Below are positions 1-5,857 of a stretch of DNA of 6,278 nucleotides, in pieces. The notes below the pieces were generated by a model that was given only the letters and a program-made list of their open reading frames with translations, was not told the DNA's origin and made no database searches. The DNA is from an uncultured bacterium. Its GTDB lineage: Bacteria; Bdellovibrionota_C; UBA2361; SZUA-149; CALKYB01. How positions within the stretch are numbered: the first letter of the stretch is position 1; each line of letters begins with the position of its first letter. The stretch lies in contig CALIEE010000274.1 of the NCBI GenBank assembly GCA_938022485.1, positions 1 to 6,278 of the forward strand. The letters are read 5' to 3'. The position numbers and the translations under genes are program-made.

Positions 1-61
1 CATTGCCAGCCTAGGGAGTTCTTTTCAGGTCAATAGAGTTTATTGAATGACTAGGAGGTTC

Positions 62-89
62 TTGAAATTACCGATTCGGTAATTATGTT
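62..89 (+). promoter_or_regulatory. Candidate sigma70-type promoter upstream of acnB
   Basis: TTGAAA (62-67, 5 of 6 matches to TTGACA) is followed after 16 bp by TATGTT (84-89, 4 of 6 matches to TATAAT). The spacer is almost entirely occupied by the palindrome at 66-84. If used, transcription would start near 96 and give acnB a leader of about 415 nt. Other weak pairs exist nearer the gene, such as TTGAAA 271-276 with TTTATT 294-299, so this assignment rests on box similarity and on the operator-like geometry only. Confidence 0.35.
66..84. promoter_or_regulatory. Palindromic operator-like site AATTACCG-N3-CGGTAATT
   Basis: Two perfect 8-bp arms (66-73 and 77-84) are separated by ATT. The symmetry and the location between candidate -35 and -10 boxes are what is expected of a site bound by a dimeric repressor that blocks RNA polymerase. 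ACCG/CGGT half-sites are seen with several TetR-type regulators, but I cannot name the regulator. It could act on acnB, or on a gene to the left of the window, since the site is symmetric. Confidence 0.5.
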
Positions 90-127
90 ATTTCTTCTCC
101 TGAACTTCCCAAAATTTTGTTGTTTGT

Positions 128-168
128 GGAGGCGCTGCTAGATGGTTGCAAACCAACCAGCAAGTTAA
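128..168 (+). CDS. Possible 8-codon upstream ORF (leader peptide) with its own RBS
   Basis: GGAGG at 128-132 lies 9 nt before ATG at 142-144, a better ribosome-binding site than that of acnB itself. The reading frame is MVANQPAS, ending at TAA 166-168; the interval given includes the RBS. The start codon lies in a small hairpin, TGGTTG (143-148) paired with CAACCA (154-159). No run of a regulatory amino acid is present, so it does not look like a classical attenuator peptide. Such a short frame may be chance; only the spacing of the Shine-Dalgarno supports it. Confidence 0.2.
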
Positions 169-373
169 GCAATCTGCCTGAATTCGATTATTTATCGTCG
201 ACCGGGCTTTTGTGTTAATTGCTAGCTGCTATTTTGCATTCTAGATCTTTTACTTATTTTTATGAGAATTTTGAAACATACAGTGGCTTTTCATTTATTT
301 GTTGCGGCAAATAGTTGAGAAGCACTTAGAAGATTAAGGTTTTTGTTGTTGATTGATTTGTAAGGACATTTTT

Positions 374-428
374 AATTGTTGGTAGCTTAAAGGGAATCCC
401 CTCGGTTTCTTTTGAGCTACTAGCAATT
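374..428 (+). promoter_or_regulatory. Long stem-loop in the acnB leader RNA
   Basis: Arm 374-392 pairs with arm 410-428 at all 19 positions without a bulge: 15 Watson-Crick pairs and 4 G-U wobbles (379/423, 381/421, 388/414, 392/410). The 17-nt loop can partly form GGG/CCC (392-394 with 398-400), which would use the terminal wobble base. No U-tract follows, so it is not a terminator. It ends 84 nt before the acnB start. The wobbles fall on the right side for pairing in the plus-strand transcript, which points to RNA rather than DNA function. Confidence 0.5.
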
Positions 429-437
429 CTAGTGTCA

Positions 438-481
438 GTGGCGATAGCTCCACATTTTGCTAATTAAGTTAGCGGGTGTGG
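438..481 (+). promoter_or_regulatory. Two mutually exclusive hairpins just upstream of the acnB RBS
   Basis: Structure A pairs GTGG (438-441) with CCAC (450-453). Structure B uses the same CCAC bases: CCACA (450-454) pairs with TGTGG (477-481), then one bulged T (455), three G-U pairs (456-458 with 474-476), and GCTAA (459-463) with TTAGC (469-473) around a 5-nt loop. Structure B ends 20 nt before the weak acnB Shine-Dalgarno. The overlap is the layout expected of a two-state leader, but no ligand or known riboswitch class is recognised. Confidence 0.4.
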
Positions 482-512
482 TCTACTTTTCATTTATTAC
501 GAGATCAAAACA

Positions 513-3089
513 ATGACAACTTCATTACTTGAAGACTACAACGTTCATGTTCAAGAGCGAGCTGAGGAGGGAATCCCCCCTCTACCGCTATCCTATCAAC
601 TCACCTCTGCCGTCTGCACTGCGTTGCGAGAAGGGACAATCAAGGACAAGGGGCTCGATTTATTGCAGTTACTATCCCAACGTATAGACCCTGGCGTTAC
701 CGATGCAGGCAAGCTGAAAGCTGAGCTACTGGGTGATGTTGCCAAAGGTGAGCTTCGCATCTTTGATTTAAGCCAAAGCGACGCTATTAAACTACTGGGC
801 TCTATGCAGGGTGGTTACAACGTCGAGCAATTGATTCCTTTGTTGGAGCTGGCCGAAGATCAGAGTAAAGCCGCGGTTTCTGCGCTCAGCAATACTTTGC
901 TGATCAGTGAACCTGACTTTAAGAAAGTTGACGCCATGCGTTCAAATGGGAATGCCGCAGCCGGACAAGTCGTAACTAACTGGTCCGATGCAACATGGTT
1001 TACTTCCAGACCCGAAATTCCGGGAGAAATTGAGCTGGTTGTTTACCGGATTGAGGGAGAAATCAACACGGATGATTTCTCGCCAGCCCAGCATGCCAAA
1101 ACTCGAGATGACATTCCTCGTCACGCTTTAAGCTTTTTGGAGAGGAGAAAACCAGAGGCCTTCAAAGAATTAAATGATTTGGTGGCCAAAGGGGTAATGG
1201 TGGTGTTGGTGGCTGATGTTATGTGGACTGGATCCTCAAGGAAGTCAGCGTACAACTCGCTGGCCTGGATCTTAGGAGATGCTATTCCGTTTGTTCCGAA
1301 TAAGCGTGGTGGAGGTATTGTGATTGGTGGTGATATTGCCCCAATCGGTCGAGACACCATTGCTGATGGAGGCGGTTTGGCGATCGTTTGTGATGTCAGC
1401 AAACTGGAACATTTGCAAAAAATTCGGGTTTGTCCGCATGACGGTAAGATTTTGAATGAAGCAGGAGATAATACTCTCGCTGAGTTTGAAATTGAACCTT
1501 TTTTGTTGGATTCAGCCCGTGCCGGAGGACGCTTAAACCTGGTAATTGGTAAAAAGCTAACATCCTGGGCTCGGGAAGCGCTATCTCTGGAATCATCAAC
1601 TGTCTTTGCTCCTCTTCCTTCTCCGGAGCCTAGTAATGCTGGGTTCACTCTTGGAGAAAAAACTATAGGCAAAGCATGTGGTCTCGATGGTGTTCGAGCC
1701 GGTCAGTATTGTGAACCTGCAGTTGGTTCAGTGGCCAGTCAAGACACCACGGGTCCGATGACTCGAGATGAACTGGCGGCCCTAGCTTGCCTAAGTTTCG
1801 AAGCTCCTTTGGTCCTTCAATCCTTTTGCCACACGGCGGCAACTCCAACGGATGACGATCTGAGTATGCATAAATCTTTGTCAGCCTTTATGGCGGATAG
1901 AGGTGGAGTTGCTCTTCGAAAGGGTGATGGGGTTATCCATACCTGGATTAATCGTTGTCTGTTGCCCGATCAGGTTGGTACCGGAGGGGACTCGCATACT
2001 AGGTTTCCCATGGGAGTTTCTTTCCCAGGAGGATCAGGCTTAGTGGCTTTCGCAGCTGCTAAAGGTCTTATGCCGCTTACCATGCCGGAAAGCGTTTTGG
2101 TTAAGTTCACGGGAACGCTCCAGCCGGGTATTACTATCCGTGATTTGGTGAACGCGATCCCCTACGTGGCTATTCAGACTGGACGCCTTACGGTGGAGAA
2201 GAAGGGAAAATTTAATGTCTTTTCAGGCCGACTTATCGAAATAGATGTTCGAGATTTGTTGGTCGATGGAAAAGCCATTACTTTAGAGCAATCGTTTGAG
2301 TTTGCCGATGCTACTGCTGAACGCAGTTCAGCTGCTTGTGCGATGATTAACAACCTTGAGGAAGTAGTGAAGTACGTCTCAAGCAACCGCGCTCTTTTGG
2401 CGAATATGCTCAAGTCGGGATATGGCCATGCCCCCACAATTCAGAGTCGTATTGATGAAATGGATGGCTGGCTTGCTGACCCGGAATTGCTCGTTCCAGA
2501 TGATAACTGTGAGTATTACGACACAGTGGAAGTTAACCTCGATGAAATCAAAGAGCCATTGCTGTGCTGTCCAAACGATCCTGATGACGTTAAACCGTTG
2601 TCTGAGGTTGCCGGTGCTGAAATCGATGAGGTCTTCACAGGTTCTTGTATGACCCATCGCGGTCATTTCGAGACACTTTCTAATGTTGTGGAGAACAGTG
2701 GTAACGTCGAAACAGTACTTTGGATGGCTCCTCCCAGTCGTATGGATAGAGCATCACTGGAAAAAACTGGTTCATGCGATATTCTGCGCACAGTTGGGGC
2801 TAATATCGAGGAATCTGGTTGTTCTCTTTGCATGGGCAATCAAAAGCGTACCAAGCCCGGTGCAACCGTAGTCTCAACTTCAACCCGTAATTTTAAAGAT
2901 AGAATGGGGGATGGTGCTTTTGTATACTTAGCATCCTCAGAAGTTGCAGCGGTTACAGCTACTCTCGGGAGAATTCCAAATATGGATCAATATATGGAGG
3001 TGATGAAGCAAATAGACCATTCACCGGTGCATAATCCTCTTCAGTTTGACAAGGATGGTGTACCCGAGATGGAGCAGGTTGCTAGTTAA
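513..3089 (+). CDS. acnB: Bifunctional aconitate hydratase 2 / 2-methylisocitrate dehydratase (AcnB)
   Basis: Cytoplasmic [4Fe-4S] enzyme that interconverts citrate and isocitrate via cis-aconitate; AcnB proteins can also hydrate 2-methyl-cis-aconitate. The 858 residues are close to E. coli AcnB (865). In order: a HEAT-like N-terminal domain (about 1-160, with LGSMQGGYN), the swivelling domain placed early as in all AcnB (about 165-385, TGSSRKSA at 239-246 and PNKRGGG), and the catalytic domains (about 390-830). Visible active-site elements are QDTTGPMTRDE from 410, SFCHTAA at 437-443, GGDSHTRFP around 493-496, cluster cysteines Cys712 (GSCM), Cys770 and Cys773 (GCSLCMGNQ), and Arg792 in STSTRNF. 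The start is the only ATG aligning LLEDYNVHVQERAEEG with the family N-terminus; its RBS is weak (GAG 501-503). Oddities: Trp238 where E. coli has Gly, a loop about 10 residues shorter near residue 220, and Arg codon use unlike icd. Confidence 0.97.
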   Translation: MTTSLLEDYNVHVQERAEEGIPPLPLSYQLTSAVCTALREGTIKDKGLDLLQLLSQRIDPGVTDAGKLKAELLGDVAKGELRIFDLSQSDAIKLLGSMQGGYNVEQLIPLLELAEDQSKAAVSALSNTLLISEPDFKKVDAMRSNGNAAAGQVVTNWSDATWFTSRPEIPGEIELVVYRIEGEINTDDFSPAQHAKTRDDIPRHALSFLERRKPEAFKELNDLVAKGVMVVLVADVMWTGSSRKSAYNSLAWILGDAIPFVPNKRGGGIVIGGDIAPIGRDTIADGGGLAIVCDVSKLEHLQKIRVCPHDGKILNEAGDNTLAEFEIEPFLLDSARAGGRLNLVIGKKLTSWAREALSLESSTVFAPLPSPEPSNAGFTLGEKTIGKACGLDGVRAGQYCEPAVGSVASQDTTGPMTRDELAALACLSFEAPLVLQSFCHTAATPTDDDLSMHKSLSAFMADRGGVALRKGDGVIHTWINRCLLPDQVGTGGDSHTRFPMGVSFPGGSGLVAFAAAKGLMPLTMPESVLVKFTGTLQPGITIRDLVNAIPYVAIQTGRLTVEKKGKFNVFSGRLIEIDVRDLLVDGKAITLEQSFEFADATAERSSAACAMINNLEEVVKYVSSNRALLANMLKSGYGHAPTIQSRIDEMDGWLADPELLVPDDNCEYYDTVEVNLDEIKEPLLCCPNDPDDVKPLSEVAGAEIDEVFTGSCMTHRGHFETLSNVVENSGNVETVLWMAPPSRMDRASLEKTGSCDILRTVGANIEESGCSLCMGNQKRTKPGATVVSTSTRNFKDRMGDGAFVYLASSEVAAVTATLGRIPNMDQYMEVMKQIDHSPVHNPLQFDKDGVPEMEQVAS

Positions 3090-3127
3090 AAACAGCGACT
3101 TTTTCTAAACTTTAAGGAGAGAAAGGA

Positions 3128-3168
3128 GAGAGTCGCCGGCCTAAAAACTAGCGACTCTCAACTTTTTT
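3128..3168 (+). terminator. Rho-independent terminator of acnB
   Basis: A perfect 9-bp stem, GAGAGTCGC (3128-3136) with GCGACTCTC (3151-3159), encloses a 14-nt loop and is followed by six Ts at 3163-3168. It lies 38 bp after the acnB stop codon and separates acnB from icd. GCGACT also occurs at 3095-3100 followed by a T-run, giving a competing pairing partner for the left arm. Confidence 0.85.
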
Positions 3169-3264
3169 CGAGGTTATCAAAAAATGTTTTTCTTCTTTGT
3201 GCCTCAATCCTAAGTATGTGTTCTCTTTTTGAATTAAGATCTAGTGTTAGTCATTCATTAGGTT

Positions 3265-3293
3265 TTGAGTTGTAAGCTATTGATAATACTAAT
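3265..3293 (+). promoter_or_regulatory. Weak candidate promoter for icd
   Basis: TTGAGT (3265-3270) and ACTAAT (3288-3293) are separated by exactly 17 bp, with 4 of 6 matches to each consensus. The stretch 3281-3293 is strongly AT-rich (TGATAATACTAAT), so a shifted -10 box is equally possible. A start near 3300 would give a leader of about 160 nt. A promoter somewhere in 3169-3450 is required by the terminator upstream; this exact one is uncertain. Confidence 0.25.
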
Positions 3294-3446
3294 CAAAAAG
3301 ATGATGTTAAAGTTTGAAAACTAGCCGGCCAACCCTCTTGTTTTTCTTTCCAGAATAAGGCAATTTCCCATCCTAGAGCTGCGGTTTTTAGCTGCGTTCG
3401 AGATTTATGGATTCAAGTACCAATCGGCCTTTTAGAGCCATTTAAG

Positions 3447-3452
3447 TTAGGA
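3447..3452 (+). promoter_or_regulatory. Ribosome binding site of icd
   Basis: TTAGGA lies 8 nt before the ATG at 3461. It supports that start, as does the alignment of MGKIIYTHTDEAPALAT with the usual N-terminus of monomeric IDH. Confidence 0.7.
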
Positions 3453-3460
3453 ATAATAAG

Positions 3461-5656
3461 ATGGGAAAGATTATTTACACTCACACAGATGAAGCTCCGG
3501 CATTAGCCACAGTTTCTTGGTTACCTGTAGTTAGAAAGTTTCTAGCTAGTCGAGGTATTGAAGTTGAACTAAGCGACATTTCACTTGCTGGTAGAATTCT
3601 GGCTCATTTTCCAGAAGCTGTCCCAGGTGGACAAAGAGACGAGCTGTCTGAGTTAGGTGAGTTGGTTACTAAGCCAGAAGCTAACATCATGAAGCTTCCA
3701 AACATCAGTGCTTCAGTTCCTCAGCTTCAAGAAGCGATCAAAGAACTAAACGACAAGGGGTTCAAAGTTCCTGAATATCCTAACGACGACGCTGATATTA
3801 CATCCAGGTATAAAAAAGTTTTAGGAAGTGCGGTAAACCCTGTTCTTCGTGAAGGTAACTCCGACCGTCGAGCTCCTGCTGCAGTTAAAGCCTTTGCTCG
3901 AAGCAATCCTCACTCAATGGGTGCTTGGTCTAAGGATTCTAGAACTGAAGTTGCTACAATGGGTAAAAATGATTTTCGTTCCAACGAAAAATCAACTCGT
4001 ATTGAAAAAGCTCAGAACCTTAAAATTGTTTTTGAATCTGCTTCAGGTCAAAAAACTCTAAGAGAAGCAGTTCCGGTTCTTGATGGAGAAGTTGTAGACG
4101 CTACTTTCATGGACGCTGCTAAACTTAAGGCTTTCCTTGGTGAGCAGCTTCAAAGAGCTAAGAAAGAAGGAATTCTTTTCTCTCTGCACATGAAAGCTAC
4201 GATGATGAAAGTGGCTGACCCAATTATCTTTGGTCACTGCGTTGAAGAGCTTCTTTCAAACGTTTATGAAAAGCATGCTGCAGTTTTGGCTGAAGCCGAA
4301 GTTAATGCAAATAACGGTCTTGGTAGTTTGATAGCTGCTCTTGAAGAGCTTCCAGCTGATAAAAAAGACCCAGTTCTTGCAGACATCAAAGCAGCAATTG
4401 CTGATGGGCCTTCTTTGGCTATGGTTGATTCGGATAAAGGAATCACCAACCTTCATGTTCCAAGTGACGTAATTATCGACGCTTCAATGCCTGCGATGAT
4501 TCGTTCCTCAGGTCAAATGTGGAACAAGGATGGCAAGCTTGAAGATACAATCGCTGTGATTCCTGACAGCAGCTACGCAGCTGTTTACCAGGCAACCATT
4601 GACGACTGTAAAGCGAACGGCGCCTACGACCCAACAAAAATGGGAACAGTCCCTAACGTTGGTTTGATGGCTAAGAAAGCTCAAGAGTATGGTTCTCATG
4701 ATAAAACTTTTGAAATCGAAGAAGCTGGAACTGTAAAAGTTCTAGCTGAAGACGGCTCAACTGTTTTTGAACATGCTGTGTCTCAGGGTGATATCTGGAG
4801 AATGTGCCAGACAAAAGACGTAGCTATTAAAAACTGGGTTAAGCTTGCGGTTGAAAGGTCCAGACTCTCAAATACTCCAGTAGTTTTCTGGCTAAACAAA
4901 GAGAGACCTCATGACTCGGTTCTAATCGCACTGGTTAACGAGTATCTGAAAGACCACGACACCGACGGACTTGATATTGATATCATGGCTCCAGAGGCTG
5001 CTACCAAGCACTCGGTAAAAAGAATCAGAGAAGGTAAGGATACGATCTCAGCCACAGGAAACGTGTTGAGAGACTACTTAACTGACCTTTTTCCAATTCT
5101 TGAAGTTGGAACCAGTGCCAAGATGCTTTCAATTGTTCCACTTCTAAACGGTGGTGGATTGTTTGAAACTGGAGCTGGTGGTTCTGCTCCTAAACACGTT
5201 CAGCAACTAGTAGAGGAGAATCACTTGAGATGGGATTCACTTGGTGAGTTTGCTGCTCTTGCTGCTTCACTTGAGCATATTGCTAATAACAACGGCTCTG
5301 GAAAAGGCGCTCAGATTTTAGCTGATTCTTTGGATAAAGCGACAGTTAAGCTTCTTGAAACTGGAAAGAATCCATCAAGAAAAGTAGGTGAGCTGGACAA
5401 CAGAGGAAGTCATTTTTACATGGCTCTTTACTGGGCTCAGGAACTAGCCTCGCAAAGTGATGATGCAGAGCTTCAAGCCAAGTTTGCTCCAATTGCGGAG
5501 AAGCTTGCTGAGAACGAAGCTAAGATCATTGAAGAGCTTGCTGCTGTTCAAGGAAAGCCAGTAGACATTGGTGGTTACTACAGAGTTGATAATGCTTCGG
5601 TTGAAAAAATAATGAGGCCGAGCGCTACATTCAACTCCATTGTTGAATCTATCTAG
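3461..5656 (+). CDS. icd: Isocitrate dehydrogenase [NADP+], monomeric type (IDH-II)
   Basis: Cytoplasmic enzyme that oxidatively decarboxylates isocitrate to 2-oxoglutarate, making NADPH and CO2; it needs Mg2+ or Mn2+. At 731 residues it matches the monomeric family (about 740) and not the roughly 415-residue homodimeric Icd. By alignment from memory with the Azotobacter vinelandii enzyme, the isocitrate ligands are Ser123, Asn126, Arg130 and Arg136 (GSAVNPVLREGNSDRRAP), Lys245 (LHMKATMMK), Tyr410 (EEYGSHDKTF-like segment) and Arg537. The metal ligands are Asp340 (IDASMPAMIR), Asp538 and Asp542 (LRDYLTD). NADP 2'-phosphate contacts are His579 (APKHVQQ) and Arg590 (HLRWDSLGEF). All are present, so it should be active. 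Expression appears independent of acnB. Codon use favours AGA, CTT and GCT, unlike acnB. Confidence 0.97.
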   Translation: MGKIIYTHTDEAPALATVSWLPVVRKFLASRGIEVELSDISLAGRILAHFPEAVPGGQRDELSELGELVTKPEANIMKLPNISASVPQLQEAIKELNDKGFKVPEYPNDDADITSRYKKVLGSAVNPVLREGNSDRRAPAAVKAFARSNPHSMGAWSKDSRTEVATMGKNDFRSNEKSTRIEKAQNLKIVFESASGQKTLREAVPVLDGEVVDATFMDAAKLKAFLGEQLQRAKKEGILFSLHMKATMMKVADPIIFGHCVEELLSNVYEKHAAVLAEAEVNANNGLGSLIAALEELPADKKDPVLADIKAAIADGPSLAMVDSDKGITNLHVPSDVIIDASMPAMIRSSGQMWNKDGKLEDTIAVIPDSSYAAVYQATIDDCKANGAYDPTKMGTVPNVGLMAKKAQEYGSHDKTFEIEEAGTVKVLAEDGSTVFEHAVSQGDIWRMCQTKDVAIKNWVKLAVERSRLSNTPVVFWLNKERPHDSVLIALVNEYLKDHDTDGLDIDIMAPEAATKHSVKRIREGKDTISATGNVLRDYLTDLFPILEVGTSAKMLSIVPLLNGGGLFETGAGGSAPKHVQQLVEENHLRWDSLGEFAALAASLEHIANNNGSGKGAQILADSLDKATVKLLETGKNPSRKVGELDNRGSHFYMALYWAQELASQSDDAELQAKFAPIAEKLAENEAKIIEELAAVQGKPVDIGGYYRVDNASVEKIMRPSATFNSIVESI

Positions 5657-5670
5657 TTATTAGATAGATT
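5646..5670 (+). repeat. Perfect inverted repeat spanning the icd stop codon
   Basis: AATCTATCTA (5646-5655) and TAGATAGATT (5661-5670) form a perfect 10-bp stem with a 5-nt loop. The TAG stop codon at 5654-5656 straddles the stem and loop. The stem is AT-rich and is followed by TT and then the strong terminator 10 bp further on. It could protect the 3' end or slow terminating ribosomes; no function is shown by the sequence. Confidence 0.6.
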
Positions 5671-5680
5671 TTATAAAACG

Positions 5681-5709
5681 AAAAAAGCCCTCCTAGGAGG
5701 GCTTTTTTT
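5681..5709. terminator. Bidirectional intrinsic terminator between icd and ilvE
   Basis: The 28 bp at 5681-5708 form a perfect palindrome. A GC-rich core GCCCTCC/GGAGGGC (5687-5693 and 5696-5702) is flanked by six As on the left and seven Ts on the right (5703-5709). It therefore ends with a U-tract in transcripts from either strand, serving icd from the left and ilvE from the right. Confidence 0.92.
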
Positions 5710-5721
5710 ATGTCTGGTGTT

Positions 5722-5842
5722 GTAACCGTTCAGGCGGCCCTTCTATTCGTTGCTCGGCAGGCCTCCTCATTGCGACGTGTATTGAACACGACTCATTCGT
5801 CGGCCTTTGAGCGCCTCGACAAGAACCACCTGAAAAGCTTAC
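5722..5842. repeat. 121-bp imperfect palindromic element with GTAA-type terminal inverted repeats (MITE-like)
   Basis: The left end GTAACCGTTCAGGCGG matches the inverse of the right end, GTAAGCTTTTCAGGTGG, at 16 of 22 positions with one gap. Further arms pair inward: AGGCC (5759-5763) with GGCCT (5802-5806), and CGTGT (5776-5780) with ACACG (5786-5790) around a 5-nt centre. G+C is about 55 percent by hand count, above the surrounding non-coding DNA. GTAA ends are typical of IS66-family insertion sequences, but the 8-bp flanks (CTGGTGTT and TCTGTGAA) are not a clean target duplication and there is no transposase. It may be an old non-autonomous element or a structured part of the ilvE 3' UTR. 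Confidence 0.55.
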
Positions 5843-5857
5843 TCTGTGAATAGCGAA

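Larger units (their letters stand above)
1..512. other. Non-coding region upstream of acnB
   Basis: No convincing gene of normal size occurs in either strand. G+C is visibly lower than in the genes, and T-rich stretches dominate 180-370. It carries a 13-bp direct repeat near the left edge (11-23 and 51-63), the operator-like palindrome, the short upstream ORF and the leader hairpins listed separately. I see nothing specific in 170-370 beyond weak promoter-like boxes at 271-299 and 349-376. Confidence 0.7.
3090..3460. other. Intergenic region between acnB and icd
   Basis: Contains the acnB terminator, a purine-rich tract with two Shine-Dalgarno-like AAGGAG/AAAGGAG motifs (3114-3130) that have no start codon behind them, an AT-rich stretch with the candidate icd promoter, and a probable icd leader. 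The leader carries two copies of AGCTGCG (3377-3383 and 3390-3396). No ORF is supported here. Confidence 0.7.

Noticed and set aside
1..3. CAT at the left edge could be the start codon of a divergent minus-strand gene
   Set aside because: Only three bases of it would be visible and there is no good Shine-Dalgarno at the right distance; it cannot be supported.
85..141. 18-codon frame starting ATG at 85 whose stop abuts the ATG at 142
   Set aside because: No RBS at usable spacing (AGGAGG at 53-58 is too far), and its start would lie upstream of the transcript start if the promoter at 62-89 is real.
297..312. ATTTG/CAAAT mini hairpin in the acnB leader
   Set aside because: A 5-bp AT-rich stem of this kind is expected by chance in such DNA.
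349..376. TTGATT...TTTAAT as the acnB promoter
   Set aside because: Transcription from it would begin within the left arm of the conserved-looking stem at 374-428; the box match alone is not enough.
1121..1672. 183-codon open frame on the minus strand inside acnB
   Set aside because: It lies antisense to well-conserved AcnB domains, has no family likeness and is best explained as a shadow of the codon pattern.
3377..3396. Direct repeat AGCTGCG...AGCTGCG in the icd leader
   Set aside because: Seven bases repeated at 13-bp spacing may be chance, and no pairing or known site goes with it.
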